A DNA stretch of 64,000 bases, taken from assembly GCA_025766275.1 (NCBI GenBank), contig JAFKAC010000072.1, positions 62,001 to 126,000 of the forward strand, in the 5' to 3' direction. The stretch comes from Lactarius indigo. Its lineage: Eukaryota > Basidiomycota > Agaricomycetes > Russulales > Russulaceae. Below are positions 32,944 to 44,877 of this stretch, in pieces. The stretch's first letter is position 1, and the number at the start of each line of letters is the position of its first letter. Below the pieces are notes generated by a model. That model was not told where the DNA came from and searched no databases. It saw nothing but the letters and a program-made list of their open reading frames with translations. The translations under genes and the position numbers were made by a program.

Positions 32944-34800
32944 TCCTTCTTCCACAGCTGTTGGAGGATAATGTCCTTTACGTCGTCCGATTCCCCTGCT
33001 ACTCCATTGAGCCAATCATTGGCATGCTGTTGAGGGGGCGCTTCTTAAGTTGCCCTGGTGGCAACTTCAGGTTCTTGTTGATGATAGTCGGTGTCAATGT
33101 ACCAACTAGTCGAGGCTTGAGGTTGATAGCTCCCTCATGGTTGTCTACAATCACAGGCCATGTGTCCATCCTTCCCACAGTTATAACAGATGACTGGCCT
33201 TTGATTGTTACGTCCTCCTCCTCTATGTAAAAATCCTCCTCTTGGCTGGTATGGGGGTTGAGGAGCAAGTATATCTTCTGCCCCTGTTAACCTCCCTCAA
33301 ATATGGTCAGTGGAGGTGTCCATTGCATTTGGGTCTCTGAGCAAGTTTCTAGGTTGCCAAGAGCTTCTTGGTGGTCCCTGCCACTGACATTGCTGTTGCA
33401 TTTGTTCTTGCCTTCTGGGTGCTCCTTTATTCAGCATGGCCTTGAGGTGCATATATTGCTGTTGGTGAGTGGTGGCTGCTTCCTTCCATTCACGATAGTT
33501 TCGTGGTGAGTCGAGAGTGTATACTTTGGAGTAAAGGTCTGTAGGTAGCCTGCTTGCAAATAGGTCAAGCGTCTGGGGGTCATCAAGTCGATACTGAGCA
33601 CGTCTTATCAATTGTTTGAACTGGGTGCAATACTCATCTAAGTTGCCCCCAATCATCTTAAGCCCTTTTTTCAGCTCGTATTGGGCCTGTTCTTGTTCCA
33701 TTGTGTTTTGGAAGCACTGCATGAAGCTGCACATCACTTCATTCCATAGTCCTTTGCTTGTATGGGGTATACTACCTTGTATCTGGCTGTTAAGCCATGT
33801 AAGCATGGCCAGTACCCATTTGCTAACATTGACACCTTTGATGTAAGAGAGGAAAAGCAGGGCATGTCGATATGGTGTGGCCATGATGCCTTCATCCACA
33901 TTCATGCCCCAGTAAACATGCCATTGTGTGAGGAACACTTCAACATTGGCACATTCTCCATCGAATACTGTAGGTGCTTCACCAGCTAGTTTGTTATTTT
34001 GGGGAGGAATAATGGGACCTGCACCTGGTAACCCTCCTCCGATGTGTCCTCCTCCTGGTGGACCTCCTGGGTATCCTCCAGGGAATCCATTGAATCCTCC
34101 TTCTTGGGATGGTGGCCCCCCTCCTGGTAGATCGCCAGGAGGTCCACCTCCTCCACTAGGTGGATCGGGTACATTGGGTCCAATGGAATGGTGAATGGCT
34201 ATGTTGTCATCTGTCATTCTGTGACCTGTATGGGGATTGATAGGCGCGAGTATAGCATGTGCTTCTTGTGCAATACAATTTTGTTCTTCTTGAGCCATCT
34301 GATCAATTGTGTCAGCAGCTAGCTGTACTTCTTCTCATGTGATGGTGGCGTGGCCATCACGACTGCTGGGCTATGAATGTGGATTACTTCAGGTTCAGTT
34401 TGGTGAATGGTGAGTGACTCAGTTTGTTGTATAATATGGTTGCCAATAGCTCCCAGACTAGCATCCTCCACAGGTGTATTTCCTCGGCTGGGGGATTGCT
34501 AACTATTGGAAGCCTCTTCTCCACTGATCCCTTCATCGGTGTGTTCTTGTGTTTGTCCATCAATAGGACCGTAATCTGTGTGGCTGTTAAGCTCGTGTGA
34601 GTCAATGTTGCAATTGTAGTTTCTTCCTGCTGGTCTGATGACATCCCAGCGATGATCTATGGGGTTCCATATAACCTCAGTCCAACAGAGGTGATTGAAA
34701 TTGAACTCAATGGGTCGAAAACAGTTTGGACTGTTAAACTCTATGAAATACCTGGTACTTTCTCCTCATTCTCTCCACTGAGTGGCTCCTGGGAATCTTG
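32925..34800 (-). pseudogene. G3 gag with Gly/Pro-rich segment and zinc knuckle
   Basis: The N-terminal part (34800-34390) reads YFIEFNSPNCFRPIEF and continues acidic; a Gly/Pro-rich stretch (about 34150-34000) precedes the capsid region (APTVFDGECANVEVFLTQW, HALLFLSYIKGVNVSKWV), DPNAMDTS and the knuckle CYNCGKDGHMACDC near 33165. Stops in frame: TGA near 34338, 33297 and 33132, one TAA near 33045, one TAG near 34498; a frame change lies near 34350. It ends WKKEGFQDA TGA. Confidence 0.8.
32937..32943 (-). promoter_or_regulatory. Candidate -1 frameshift site GGGTTTT (G3)
   Basis: Minus strand: gag GAG GGT TTT CAG GAT GCC TGA; pol GGA GGG TTT TCA in the -1 frame. GGGTTTT fits the canonical slip pattern X XXY YYZ exactly. 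The gag stop is three sense codons downstream (32925-32927). Confidence 0.7.
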
Positions 34801-34899
34801 TTGGTACATTACAATCTCCTTGTTGTTTGAGGTGATAGGGATGGAATGATGTCCACTGGTCTCTTGTTAAGTACACCACGATGAGGATCTTGATCTTAA

Positions 34900-35398
34900 T
34901 GTTACACTCCACTGGCATCAGTCTGACTTGGACTCTGAAAGAGGCGTAATCGACTTAGCGATAGTCAGGTGAATGGGAGTCACGTGTCAACCCAATGCAA
35001 GCTGAACAGGGGCACTACTGGCACACACTGCAGCAAAGGTGAAGAAGTACTATCCCTTGGTGGATAGAAGCAGAGGTACTCCTAGTCGAAGACTTAGGGT
35101 GAACAGAAACAAGTCAATGTGGTGGATTGAAGACGACCAAGATGGGGACTCTTGGTCTTCTTAGGACAACTATTTATACAATTACACGCGGGCTTTAAAG
35201 CACCACTGAAACAATAATAAACCAGTAGCATAAGTAGCTCGAACCCTAGTACAGCTATCCTAGGAGTGAGTCATACACAAGTCACAATCACATGCGAACT
35301 ACTGTGCTGACTGATATGATGTAAGAGTCCATGACTAATACTAGAATCGGACTGTAGTCATAACTGGTCATGAGTCAGAGTCTGTGAAGTTTGTAACA
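34900..35398 (-). repeat. 5' LTR of minus-strand G3 (499 bp) with primer site
   Basis: TGTTACACTCCACTGG to AGTTTGTAACA in plus-strand reading. The internal region begins TTAAGATCAAGATCC (complement of 34885-34899). AAGATCAAGAT is near-complementary to the LTR segment carrying GACCAAGAT, with wobble or one to two mismatches. It truncates the G1-family tail that follows. Confidence 0.85.
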
Positions 35399-35903
35399 CC
35401 CTTGATGCAGAGGGCCTGCCAAATTCCCCCAACTTCATGAAAGACCCCACAGACAATGATGCTATCATTGCAACAGCCCCCATCACCTAGTACGTGACCA
35501 TCCCACAAGGCCCTAACCAGCATGTTGACATTGCCAGAGTCAAGAGCACCAATCATATCGATGCATCTTTTGGCAGGCCAACATGGTTGTGGAGGTCATC
35601 ACCACACAACTGGCAGAAGAGCATATATGACAGATGGCATCTCCCAATGTGACAACATCCTTCACAGCACCCTCCCCACCAACTATCGCAGCCAACACTC
35701 AAGGGCAATGGTGTGGACGTTGCTTCTGCTCCAACACCAACCATAACAAGATCCAGTGCCCCCAGTATGAGATGTGCCACAAATGTGGAAGATGTGGACC
35801 CCTCCTCTTTCTATGCACCCACTTCTGCCCCCAAGATGTGTCAGAATGGCCAGAGAATGATTTGGATGCTGATGTGTATGACCTGGTTGACCCTGAATCC
35901 TGA
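35399..35903 (+). pseudogene. ORF3 tail of a third G1-family copy
   Basis: Homologous to 19440-19879. The Cys/His cluster reads WCGRCFCSNTNHNKIQCPQY, EMCHKCGRCGP and THFCPQDV, ending DLVDPES TGA at 35903. The conserved 35634-35903 segment is uninterrupted. The upstream segment has a TAG near 35499 and the same frame change as the 19.5-kb copy. It is followed by the tract AGACAGGGGGTAA and LTR-A. Confidence 0.8.
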
Positions 35904-35937
35904 AGTCGAGGCATCTTCAGGCCAAGACAGGGGGTAA

Positions 35938-36525
35938 TGTTACAATTTCTTCCCTGGACTTGTTCTTTCCTTAATTCCTTTTCCCACACCCTGTTACTAT
36001 ATGAGACCCTTATGATTATGCAGACTTTATGATTTACTGGTTCCTATCATGTGCCCCACTTATTGATGGACTCTGTTGATAGAGCTTGACATGTGCTAGT
36101 TTCCATGTTGTTCTTACTCACATGCAACCCCACGTGATTTGCTGATTGTTCCCATTATGACTCACCCTTGTTCTCTTTATGACCTTTCCTTTGTTCTGTA
36201 TTGTGCCAATGGCAACATCTGTTTGTACAGTGTGTGCATGTTGCTAACTATTTAAGCCCAGTCCTACCTAGCTTGTATGGTAGACTAGACTTCTTGTGTA
36301 ATACTATACTTGTCTAAACAAAGGTTGCCTTTGTGCATTCCCTGTCTTGTGATCCCCCACTTTCGCTAGGTCTTCACACCTTAGCTTCCCTTCTATGATC
36401 CAAGTGACTAACATCCTTGTGATCCTTGTGCATCACTCTAATGAAGTCAAGCCATTGAGCTTGTACTACCATGTACTGACTGACTTGGTACAGGCTGTAC
36501 CTAATGCCCCTGTAGTGGCATTACA
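35938..36525 (+). repeat. LTR-A (588 bp), 3' LTR of the third G1-family copy
   Basis: TGTTACAATTTCTTCCC to GTAGTGGCATTACA. It contains CTATTTAAGC and GGTAGACTAGACTTC as in the other LTR-A copies. Confidence 0.9.
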
Positions 36526-38940
36526 CCCCTTCTATCTTACCATCATTTTCCTCTTTCTCCCTCTAGGTGGTTGACAACCACAAGTCCCTTGTGTTATACA
36601 CCTCACTCTTTGCCTTTGGACCTTTATATGCAGAATCTGCACTATCTTGGTACAACTCTAGTGTCCATAAAGTTGGCATAGATTGTGCTTGCCTATAGGA
36701 CTTTATCTGGTCATCAGTAAAGTTCTTGGGTACTGCTTGCAGAACTGGTCAACATGCCAGATAAGCTGCAAGTGGAAGAGAAGCCTGCCAGGCCTAGCTT
36801 GTGACAGCTGTACGCAAAGTAAACAGAAAAGTTTGAGAGCACTTTGGCATGAGAGGCAGCCAACAGGTTGAGGAGACTGCGGCAGACAGCCTTGTGTTCC
36901 TACACAAACCCATTACATTTTTCCTGAGTGCTCCATTATCACTGCAGCCTTGTGCAGTGTGAAACAATCACTGTGTATTGGTCTTGCTTGATTGGACTCT
37001 CCATCCACCTTCAGCTTAGCATTTCGCAGCTGTTGTAACACATCGTCACATTATACTACCCCATGTTTCCAAACTGCCTCACATATTTGCAAACATTTGT
37101 AACCATCTTTGCCACCTCTTTAGGAGGAGACAAGAAACCATACTTCCAGTGCCTGCACCACCATCACCCCCATGTTCATATTTTACTCCAAACTCAGCCT
37201 CTGCTTTGGCATCACTACACATTCAGGGAGCAGACAGATCATCTCCAGATCCAATCCCTTCACCCCACTTTGCATCTCCCACTCTGACAGTAGCTTTGGA
37301 ACATTCCTATCACTCCACACACTCCTCCTCCAATGAGACACTTGTTGACAACCCCTTTGCACCCCCAGTAATTCACCATGCAGAAGTATTTGCTGGTGAA
37401 GAAGTTCACTATAGTTTTTGCTTGAGGAAGAACCTCACAATGATCCAGAACTTTATATTCAGGCTCTATTTTACAATTGTGAATTTTGCTTTGCACTCCT
37501 TGAACTCTATGGTGCCTTTACTCCCATTCCTGGGACTCCTTTCACTGTATTAGACCTCATCAGCATCACAGCAGCCACAGCAGCATTAATCCCCAAACTG
37601 TTGAGACACGACTGTTAAAGTCACATGTCTTGTGGGATCTGATTGAGTCAGCCCACATACTATAAATGGTATCTGTCCCTTATGGACTCATAGACACTCC
37701 GGACTCAAATGGACTGCTTTTGTTTATCTTTATTGTCAGATCCATATATGGTTCTTATTGTTCTTTCAATTGTTAAGATACCAGTATTGTCTGCTTTAGG
37801 CAGTTATTGTTCTCTGCCATCCAATGGCATTTCTCCCTCTGGCACACAGACCACCTGTATTGTGTTTGGGTCACCAGTGCGCACAGACCATTATTAGCTA
37901 AGCGTCCTGTATATAAGGACTGCTGTTTTCGCCTCTACACTTCAGAGTTCCTTCTACCTCTGAAGTAACTTGTCTGTCTCTAGCTGTTCAAGCCTATCCT
38001 TTGCTTGTTAGTTCTGCGCTTCAACACAAACTCTCTCCTCCCCCTTCTCCCTCTTCTCACAATAGCTCTGAAAGGGAAGCAACACACAATTCAAGCATAA
38101 GCTCAATACCCCCGAGGAGTTAAATCCAAATACTTGGTTGTACTCACAAAAGAAGAATGTGAGTGGATCAAAGCCTTTGATGATTGGGACTCCCTCTCTG
38201 CAGATGAACAGTTAAGTCTCATTGAGGACCACCAAGAGTCAATTAGAAGATACAAAGAGAGAAAAAGACAGGATGAACTTGACAGAATGTCCACCCCCAC
38301 CAGCTCCACTACCCCCATAGCTCCCTCCACTCCTGCTCTGCCACCTACCCTTAATGACTGCTTGTGCCTCATAAGAAATCTTGGCCAAGTGGTCAGCATT
38401 CTTACACAAAATGTTACAGACCTAACAGCACAGGTCTCAGAGCACAGGTCTTAGCCACAGCTGCTCTACCCAATGGGTCCAAACACAAGGAAGTAGTGGC
38501 CTGTCCAAATGCCTGGGATGGGAAAGGCAACTCCACAGATGCCCATCACTTCCTTGCCACCTTCCATAATTGGGCATGCTCACAGCAGGACACTATGAAC
38601 ACCTGGGACCTGACCCAGAACATATACTTTTGGGCTGAGGACCACTGGATAATGGTGGTTCTCAATTTAATGGAAGGGGAAGCCAAGTCATAGGCTCTCC
38701 CTTACCTTGAACAACTTCAGCAGCAGAACATGCCATTCTCTAGCTCCTGGGACAAATTCATCAAGGAGTTCAATAGGTGCTTCTCCCCCCTTGACACCAC
38801 AGAAACAGCAAGGGAGGAAGAAGACAAAACAGGGCCATGGATCAGTGCCTGAGACAAAGGGATTTGGAAAAGAAGGGTGGTTCATCTAGCCAGTCAATTC
38901 TGCCATCAAGCAAGCTGGCTGATCCAGACACAATGTGTAA
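36526..38940 (+). pseudogene. Degenerate gag-like coding debris
   Basis: Open pieces broken by all three stop types: near 36570 (LVLYTSLFAFGPLYAESALS), 37149-37600 and 38040-38930. The last includes ECEWIKAFDDWDSLSADEQ, a Pro/Thr stretch, a short coiled coil and HKEVVACPNAWDGKGNSTDA followed by HHFLATFHNW, resembling the capsid entry of retrotransposon Gag. No knuckle or pol follows. LTR-B is inserted at 37599. The mixed stops separate it from the TGA-dominated copies. Assignment to Gag is tentative. Confidence 0.45.
37599..38026 (+). mobile_element. Solo LTR-B (428 bp), target duplication CAAAC
   Basis: TGTTGAGACACGACTG to CTGCGCTTCAACA, flanked by CAAAC at 37594-37598 and 38027-38031. Confidence 0.95.
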
Positions 38941-38943
38941 TGC

Positions 38944-39470
38944 TGTTATGACATTAGCTCAACTTGAGCTTGGTTTTAAGGCAGCATGACTTAGCAGAAT
39001 GCAATGCTCAAAGGCATGCTATCAGTATTGCTTGTAATGCCATCATGATGTCAGCTCAACTTGAGCTTGAATAAGGCAACAACCACTTAGCTAAGCACGT
39101 CACGAGACATATGGCACAAAGGCAGTTCCTAGTCACTTGCAGGTGCTAGACAAGACAAGACTTCCTGTCATAGGGCAAGTCTATGGCACACAAGAAGATA
39201 GAAGAAGAAGACTAGTGACAATTCAAGAAGACCAAGATGGTTTGTCTTGGTCTTCATGCACTACTCTATATACAAGTAAAGACGGGCTTTGAAGTGCCAT
39301 CTGAAAGCATCCTACAAGTTGCATAAATACAGCAAATCCTAATACAACTACTACTAGTATTAGGATTAAGTCATCTCATATGTGAGCTATCCACAACAAG
39401 TCCATGACAGATTATGCCCTACTACTGGTGCCACACCACAAGTAGTAAGTGTCCACATTGAGACGTAACA
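38944..39470 (-). repeat. 3' LTR of the third G3-type copy (527 bp)
   Basis: Plus strand TGTTATGACATTAGCTC to GAGACGTAACA; preceded on the minus strand by the polypurine tract AAAAGGGGGTAG. It is diverged from the other G3 LTRs but shares the AAGACCAAGATGG segment. Confidence 0.85.
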
Positions 39471-39501
39471 CTACCCCCTTTTCAGCATGAGACTCCCAGG
39501 C

Positions 39502-40622
39502 TCACTGAAAGTCATGAGACAGCCACGTGCATTGTTCATCTTCAATCCATTCAAACATGTTGGCCCTCTCAAGATGATAGATACAATCCATCTTGTCATC
39601 CCTTGCCGAGAGTACCATCGCCTTGAGTTGATGGATACATGCAGCTAACTGTTCTTCTTCATATGCTGCCACCTGATAATGTGTCACCTCCACTACCAGG
39701 GATTTGTCCCTGATGCAGTTAAGGGCGCAATTGGTAATCTTGTTGGTGGTGAGGATCACAAGATCTTTGTGAGTGATGTGGGTGCATCTCACAGCCAGCA
39801 GCATTGGGTGTGCATACAGCAGTTTGCCATAGAGATGGGGGGATCCTGGGATGATGCTGAGTACAAATGGGTTTGCACCTGATATGATTTGAATGTGGCT
39901 TGTGTTCATCCCTACTCCATTGGGTCTGGTGATTGGGAAGTGAATGTAATGGGGTTGTCGATTTGCCTGGAACCCTTCAGGTGCAAGGACCTGTGTGGGG
40001 TCTTGTTTGCATGTGATGGGGGTGTGTAATGCAATGCCAAGCAGTTGCACATGTCCTTGAGGCATGTCAGTGCCATCAGTGTGGACAAGCCATGGGGTGA
40101 TTTGGGGATTAGTAGGGTGGCTATGCATTTGAAGGAGGGGGTGTCTGACTGGGTAGTAATCTCTGTCCTCATAGTGAGCTTTGTCATCCAGCAGTGTTGC
40201 CTGTGCTGCTGCAACTTGCTCAATCTCTTCTGCACTAACCACAACTGTTCATCAGCCCACTCCCTCACCACTCTCCACCAGTCCTCCACTGCTTCATCCT
40301 CCAGTGGGATCTTCAAGGGCCCACTTGGCAGGAAAAATTCCCCATGTGCTGGTAAGGTCATCACCTGGGGGGATGACCATGATGGGCTCACAATTGCTGT
40401 CATTGTCTCAGAAGATGTGAGGGATGGCATGCTTGATATCTGGCTGCTGTGTCAGGTCAGGGAACCTCTGTAGGACATTAGCCCACTCTTGAGTGGTGAT
40501 ATACCCAGCTCACATGTTGCTAGGTGTGTACGGAGTGAGCTGGACCTGTGGAACCACGGTTCCTTCACTGTCTTGGACGAGGGCAGCAGCATCTTGTGTA
40601 ACTTGGTCAAGGAGGATCGACA
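39502..40622 (-). pseudogene. G3-type C-terminal extension (unknown domain)
   Basis: Starts near SILLDQVTQDAAALVQDSEG and ends EWIEDEQCTWLSHDFQ. The last 246 codons (40242-39502) are uninterrupted, with PQGHVQLLGIALHTPITCKQ, PHYIHFPITRPNGVGMNTSH and GANPFVLSIIPGSPHLYGKL. TGA breaks the earlier part near 40560 and 40415. It is a clear homologue of 29560-31206, which argues for selection on this segment during family amplification. Function unknown. Confidence 0.7.
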
Positions 40623-42355
40623 TGGTGACATGTCTGAGAGGAGAAGTGGGCATAGATGTATGAGAGGAACAGATGTAGAGAGGATACTCTCCCTGGTTGT
40701 CTGTGGGCTGGCTTTTAAGGTGTCATGTCGTGGTTCGGCCTGCTTGATATGAAGCTATTGCCTCTGGGGTGAATACATCATCCTTATCAACCCACTGATT
40801 CTCTGAGTCCAGATACCCCTTCCATTTGATGAGGTATTGGAGTTTCTTGTGGCGGCTGAAATGCCAAGAGTTGAGAACAGCCTCAACTTTGTACTCCTCT
40901 TCTCCTTCTATTAGATCTGGTGGTGGCTGAGGGAAATTTTTGCCATGAAAGGCCATACTTTTGTATGGCATGAGAAGATCTATGTGAAACACTGGGTGGA
41001 TGCTCCACTGCATGGGAAGTTCAAGGTGATAATTGTAAGGGGACATCACCTGGATAACCTTAAACAGTCTGTGGTTTTGTGCCACTAGTTTTGCTGTGGG
41101 TTGATTGGTTTGAAGGTGCTTGCCTTCTAACCACACTTGGTTGCCGACCTGGTATCGTGGGGTGTCTTTGTGTTTGATCCAATTTTCCTGTGCCTTCTTG
41201 ATAAGGTCTTGTGCCAGCTGTCTTGCTTCTTTCATTTGGGTCAGTCTGGTGATTACATTTGGAATAGGGGATGGCTCATCTGTCCAATCAGCAGTAGGGT
41301 TGTAACCCATAAGGAGCATGAAGGGTGATTGCTTCATGTGTTTGTGGGGCCAATTATTGTGAGCGAATTCAGCTATTGGTAAGTATGCCACCCAGTTATC
41401 TTGGTGCTCATTAGCCCAGAAGCGCAGGTATTGTTCCAACCACTGATTGGTACACTCTGATTGTCCATCCATATGTGGGTGGTAAGCAGTGGAAATATTC
41501 TGCTTGATGCCCAGAATTCAGCAAGCTTCTTTTGTGAACTTGGACATGAAATGGGGGTCTTGGTTGCTAATGATTTTGCACAGTAGTCTGAATCATCTAA
41601 ACACATGGTTTATGTACAAAATTGCAGTTCTTCTGCTGTGATTTCCTTGTTGCATGGGATAAATATTGAGGCCTTGCTACAGTCATGGTCTGTGATGGTC
41701 ACAACAGTGTCTTGACCCTGGGATATCAGTAATTTAGTGATGAAATCTAATGCGATGGTATGGAACAGGGGAATGTCTGTTAAAGGAGTGATAGGGTATA
41801 ATGGTGTGCAAGTTGGCCTTGTATTGACTTTGTTTTGCTGGCATTTGGCGCATCCTGTGTGATGTATTCATATATGTTGCAGTGAAGACAGGGCCACCAG
41901 TAGTGTTGTTCCACTATTCACTGAGTGTGGCTGATGCCTGGATGTCTGTGGACAGGAGGGTCATGGTAATCATGGATAATCGCTTGATAAGCAGATGTGG
42001 GTTTGGTGATCACCAGACATCCATCCTTGTACCACTCGCCTTCTATATTCTTTAGTTGGTGCATGTCCACCCATTGTTTGATGATGTTTGGGTCCTGTTG
42101 GCATCTTGGGCATTGCAACATTGGATGCATTTCCAGTGTGCACACAACATTAGTTGCTTGTACAAACACCTCAGGGGGGAGGATGACCACACCTTGGTTG
42201 TCCTCTTCTCCCTGATTGTAGTCCGGTCATCTGGAAAGTGCATCTGCTCTACTGTTGTTCTTTCCTTTTATATGATGGATCTTGAAGTTGTACTCCATCA
42301 GCTCCAGTACCTCCCTTGCAACCCTTCTACTGATCTTTTGTGGAGTTTTCCAGTA
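40623..42355 (-). pseudogene. G3-type pol: RNase H end, integrase, chromodomain
   Basis: Begins YWKTPQKISRRVAREVLELM and HHIKGKNNSRADALSR, then integrase HYWWPCLHC, GCAKCQQNKV, ALDFITKLLI, TAYHPHMDGQSECTNQW and chromodomain LQYLIKWKGYLDSENQWV near 40800. TGA at 42227 (SR-stop-PDYNQG) and near 41925, 41515, 41597 and 40728; frame changes near 41865 and 41630. Confidence 0.88.
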
Positions 42356-43510
42356 CTGGCACATAATGGCACAAGTTAGTGACAATGTGTATGTAAAAGC
42401 CCATGTGCATATAGACCTTACAGCTTGTTGAAACCCATGTGGGCCCAGCAAGCATCTGTGGGCATATATCATGAGTGGGCCCATGGATACAACTGCCAAG
42501 ATGAATGAATGGGCCAATTGTAGTAGCTGGGAAATTTTGTTGATAGTATACAGTGGGCCCATGGTCACACTCATTGAGAGTTGCCAAACACATTGAGTGG
42601 GCCCACAATCAAGGCATATTATAAATTGACCTATTACATTGGTGAACCCACATGGGCCCATCAAGCAAGAGTGGGCATATATCATGAGTGGGCCTGTGGA
42701 TAAAACTGCTGAAATAAATGGATGGGCCAATTGGCACAGCTAGGAAGAGCTGTCAATATTTTAGAATGGGCCCATTGTTGAGCCCACAGAGAGCTGCCAA
42801 ACATCTTGAGTGGGCCCACAATCAAGGCATGGTGTAAATTGACCTGTTACATTGGTAAAACCACATAGGCCAAGCAAGCAAGAGTGGGCATATATCATGA
42901 GTGGGCCCCATGGATAGAACTGCCGATATAAATGGATGGGCCAATTGACACAGCTAAGAAGAGTTGTCAATAGTTTAGAGTAGGCCTGTGGTTGAATTCA
43001 TTGAGAGCTGCTGAACAACTTGAGTGGGCCCATGATCTAGACATAGTGTAAATGGACCTATTACATTGATCAACCCTTGTGGGCCCATCAAGTAGCAGTG
43101 GGCATATATCATAAGTGGGCCCATGGATAGAGCCGCTGCATAAAAGGATGGGCCATGGACACTGATTGGAAAAACTGCCAAGATAAATGAATGGGCCAAT
43201 TGGCACAGCTTAGAAGAGTTGTCAATAATTTAGAGTGGGCCTGGGTTGAACTCATTGAAAGCTGCTGAACACATTGAGCAGACCCACAATCTAGTAATAG
43301 TGTAAATAGACCAATTACATAGGTAAAACCCACATGGGCCCATCAAGTAACAGCTGGTATATATCATTAGTGGGCCCATTGATAGAGCTGCCAAATAGCT
43401 CAGATTGGCCATGGACACTGATTGGCAAAACTGCCAAGATAAATGGATGGGCCAATGGCCATAGTCATGAATTGCTGTTGATGGTTTGCAGTTGGCCCAG
43501 AATTGAATCA
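42356..43510 (+). repeat. Satellite of about 213 bp, about five degenerate units
   Basis: TGGGCCCACAATCAAGGCAT recurs near 42598, 42811 and, as TGGGCCCATGATCTAG, near 43024; a further diverged unit starts near 43270 and an earlier one near 42385. Each unit contains GGGCATATATCATGAGTGGG and ATGGATGGGCCAATTG, and one has CTGCCGATATAAATGGATGG. Open frames in all phases are repeat by-products. It abuts the truncated G3-type RNase H. Confidence 0.85.
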
Positions 43511-43805
43511 CAGAGAGCTACTGACCATCCTCACTGGGACTACTTAAGCCCTACAATGTTCCTGCAAATAATACCAACAGTCCCAAATGGCCTCTACATC
43601 ACCCTCATAGCACCTTTACTGAGTATCTTACATTGTGCTGGTGTCCTTTTTGGAGGTGCCAACTTTGGCATCTGAGTTGCCCATTATCCTCTATCATATC
43701 AACCAGCAATCTCTTCTGGGTGTGCTTAAACTGCATCTGAATCAAGGCTGCTATATGTGTACTATTTAAGCATTTGACACTGCTATATAATGTTCTACAC
43801 CTCAA
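43511..43805. other. Intergenic, nothing recognised
   Basis: No repeat, LTR or convincing coding frame between the satellite and the minus-strand gene behind it. Confidence 0.5.
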
Positions 43806-44699
43806 TATTGTCCAGCTCATCCACCATAGTGTCTACAACCTCACTCAAAGCGATCTCCCTCTCATAAATCTGCCAAGCTTGGATGTAGATCTGCTGAAGT
43901 CTTACAGCTTCAGCACATAAGATCGACACCTGAGTTTTAAGGTCGTACTCTTCTTGCTAGAAAGAAATGATGGTCAGTTTTCACTATGCTAGGTTGACAA
44001 TGTGGTGCACCAGCTCTGAAGGTGCTTCCTCCTGACCAACCTCACCTTCCTTTATCTCAGAGTTGCTGGGAGATGGGGCACGATCACCCCAATTCCAAGC
44101 TGTGCATGCAGAGTTAGAGACATATATAATCAATAGAAATGAGACTTACTGTGAGCTGCTGAATGGCTGCTGAAGGTCTCTCTGGCCTCGGTAGGTAGAG
44201 AGATGCCTGCCCCAGATCTTTCCTTCTATGTTGGCACTGGGTCAATGCTGGGTTGTTGAGTCCCTAGAACCAGCAGGGCTTCCATCCTCGATGCACGGTC
44301 AGTCCCCTGATCTTGGATGTCAGGTGAGGTCAGCATATCCTTGCCGAAGTTGTCTTGAGATTCTGGTGAAGGCAGCTTGTCCACGCCAAAGCTGCATTGT
44401 CCATGTGAAGAGGGTGACAAGGGTGACCCATCCCTGCCAAGATTATGTTGGCATTGGGGTGATGGTGACATATCCATGCTGAAACTATGTTGGCATTGAG
44501 AAGAGGGTGACCCACCCATGCTGAAACTGTGTTGGTGTTGAGGGGATGACAACCCACTCATACCAAAGCTGCATTGACTTTGAGGGGAGGGTGACCCATC
44601 CATGCCAAAATCATCTTGACCTTTGGCAGATAATGGTGCATCTCTTCTGGTCACAAGCTGCCAAGTGTCAACCAATAGTGCAAGAAAAGGGCAAGACAT
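43806..44699 (-). pseudogene. Spliced hypothetical gene with 14-residue repeats
   Basis: ATG near 44699 (MSCPFLALLVDTWQL). Residues about 30-130 are six or seven repeats of about 14 residues such as SFSMGGSPSSQCQH and SFSMDMSPSPQCQH. A good intron lies near 44100-44150 (GTAAGTCTC to ATGCACAG with CTAAC), and another ends TTTCTAG near 43955. The last exon encodes a helical, coiled-coil-like tail (EEYDLKTQVSILCAEAVRLQ) ending DELDNIEV TAG. One in-frame TAG at 44226-44228 interrupts the model. Function unknown; its place at the edge of the KDZ island suggests an accessory transposon gene. Confidence 0.45.
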
Positions 44700-44877
44700 A
44701 GCTAGCAAAGAAGTGGGACAGTTTGATGAGGTGGTGATAAGGGAGACTCAATGCAGAATGAGCCTATATATCTAGATTGCTTATTATGCAAGAGACACTC
44801 AAGATTCATTACTGTTTTGTGCTGAGTCAGGTTCCAGATTCCAGATTGGTAGTTTTGGCAGCTCAGCAGCATGCCAC

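Larger units (their letters stand above)
31708..35398 (-). mobile_element. Ty3 element G3, minus-strand copy, 3' truncated
   Basis: Order on the minus strand: LTR 35398-34900, primer site, gag, -1 frameshift, protease and the first half of RT, ending at the catalytic YMDD where the 3' LTR of the opposite copy begins. The two truncated copies therefore meet tail to tail inside RT. Confidence 0.88.
38944..42355 (-). mobile_element. Ty3 element G3-type, 5' truncated at a satellite
   Basis: The minus strand carries the RNase H end, integrase, chromodomain, C-terminal extension and 3' LTR. The 5' boundary at about 42355 falls inside RNase H, where the 213-bp satellite begins. Confidence 0.85.

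Noticed and set aside
3485..42355. Reassignment of TGA as a sense (Arg) codon
   Set aside because: TGA also ends the intact-looking ORFs (gag of G1 and G3, ORF3 tails), the sites match CGA in relatives and the LTRs show the same CpG decay, so mutation explains it better.
42227..43511. Several overlapping frames with YAHSCLMGPCGF-type repeats
   Set aside because: Each is a reading of the 213-bp satellite with stops at unit boundaries; not protein genes.
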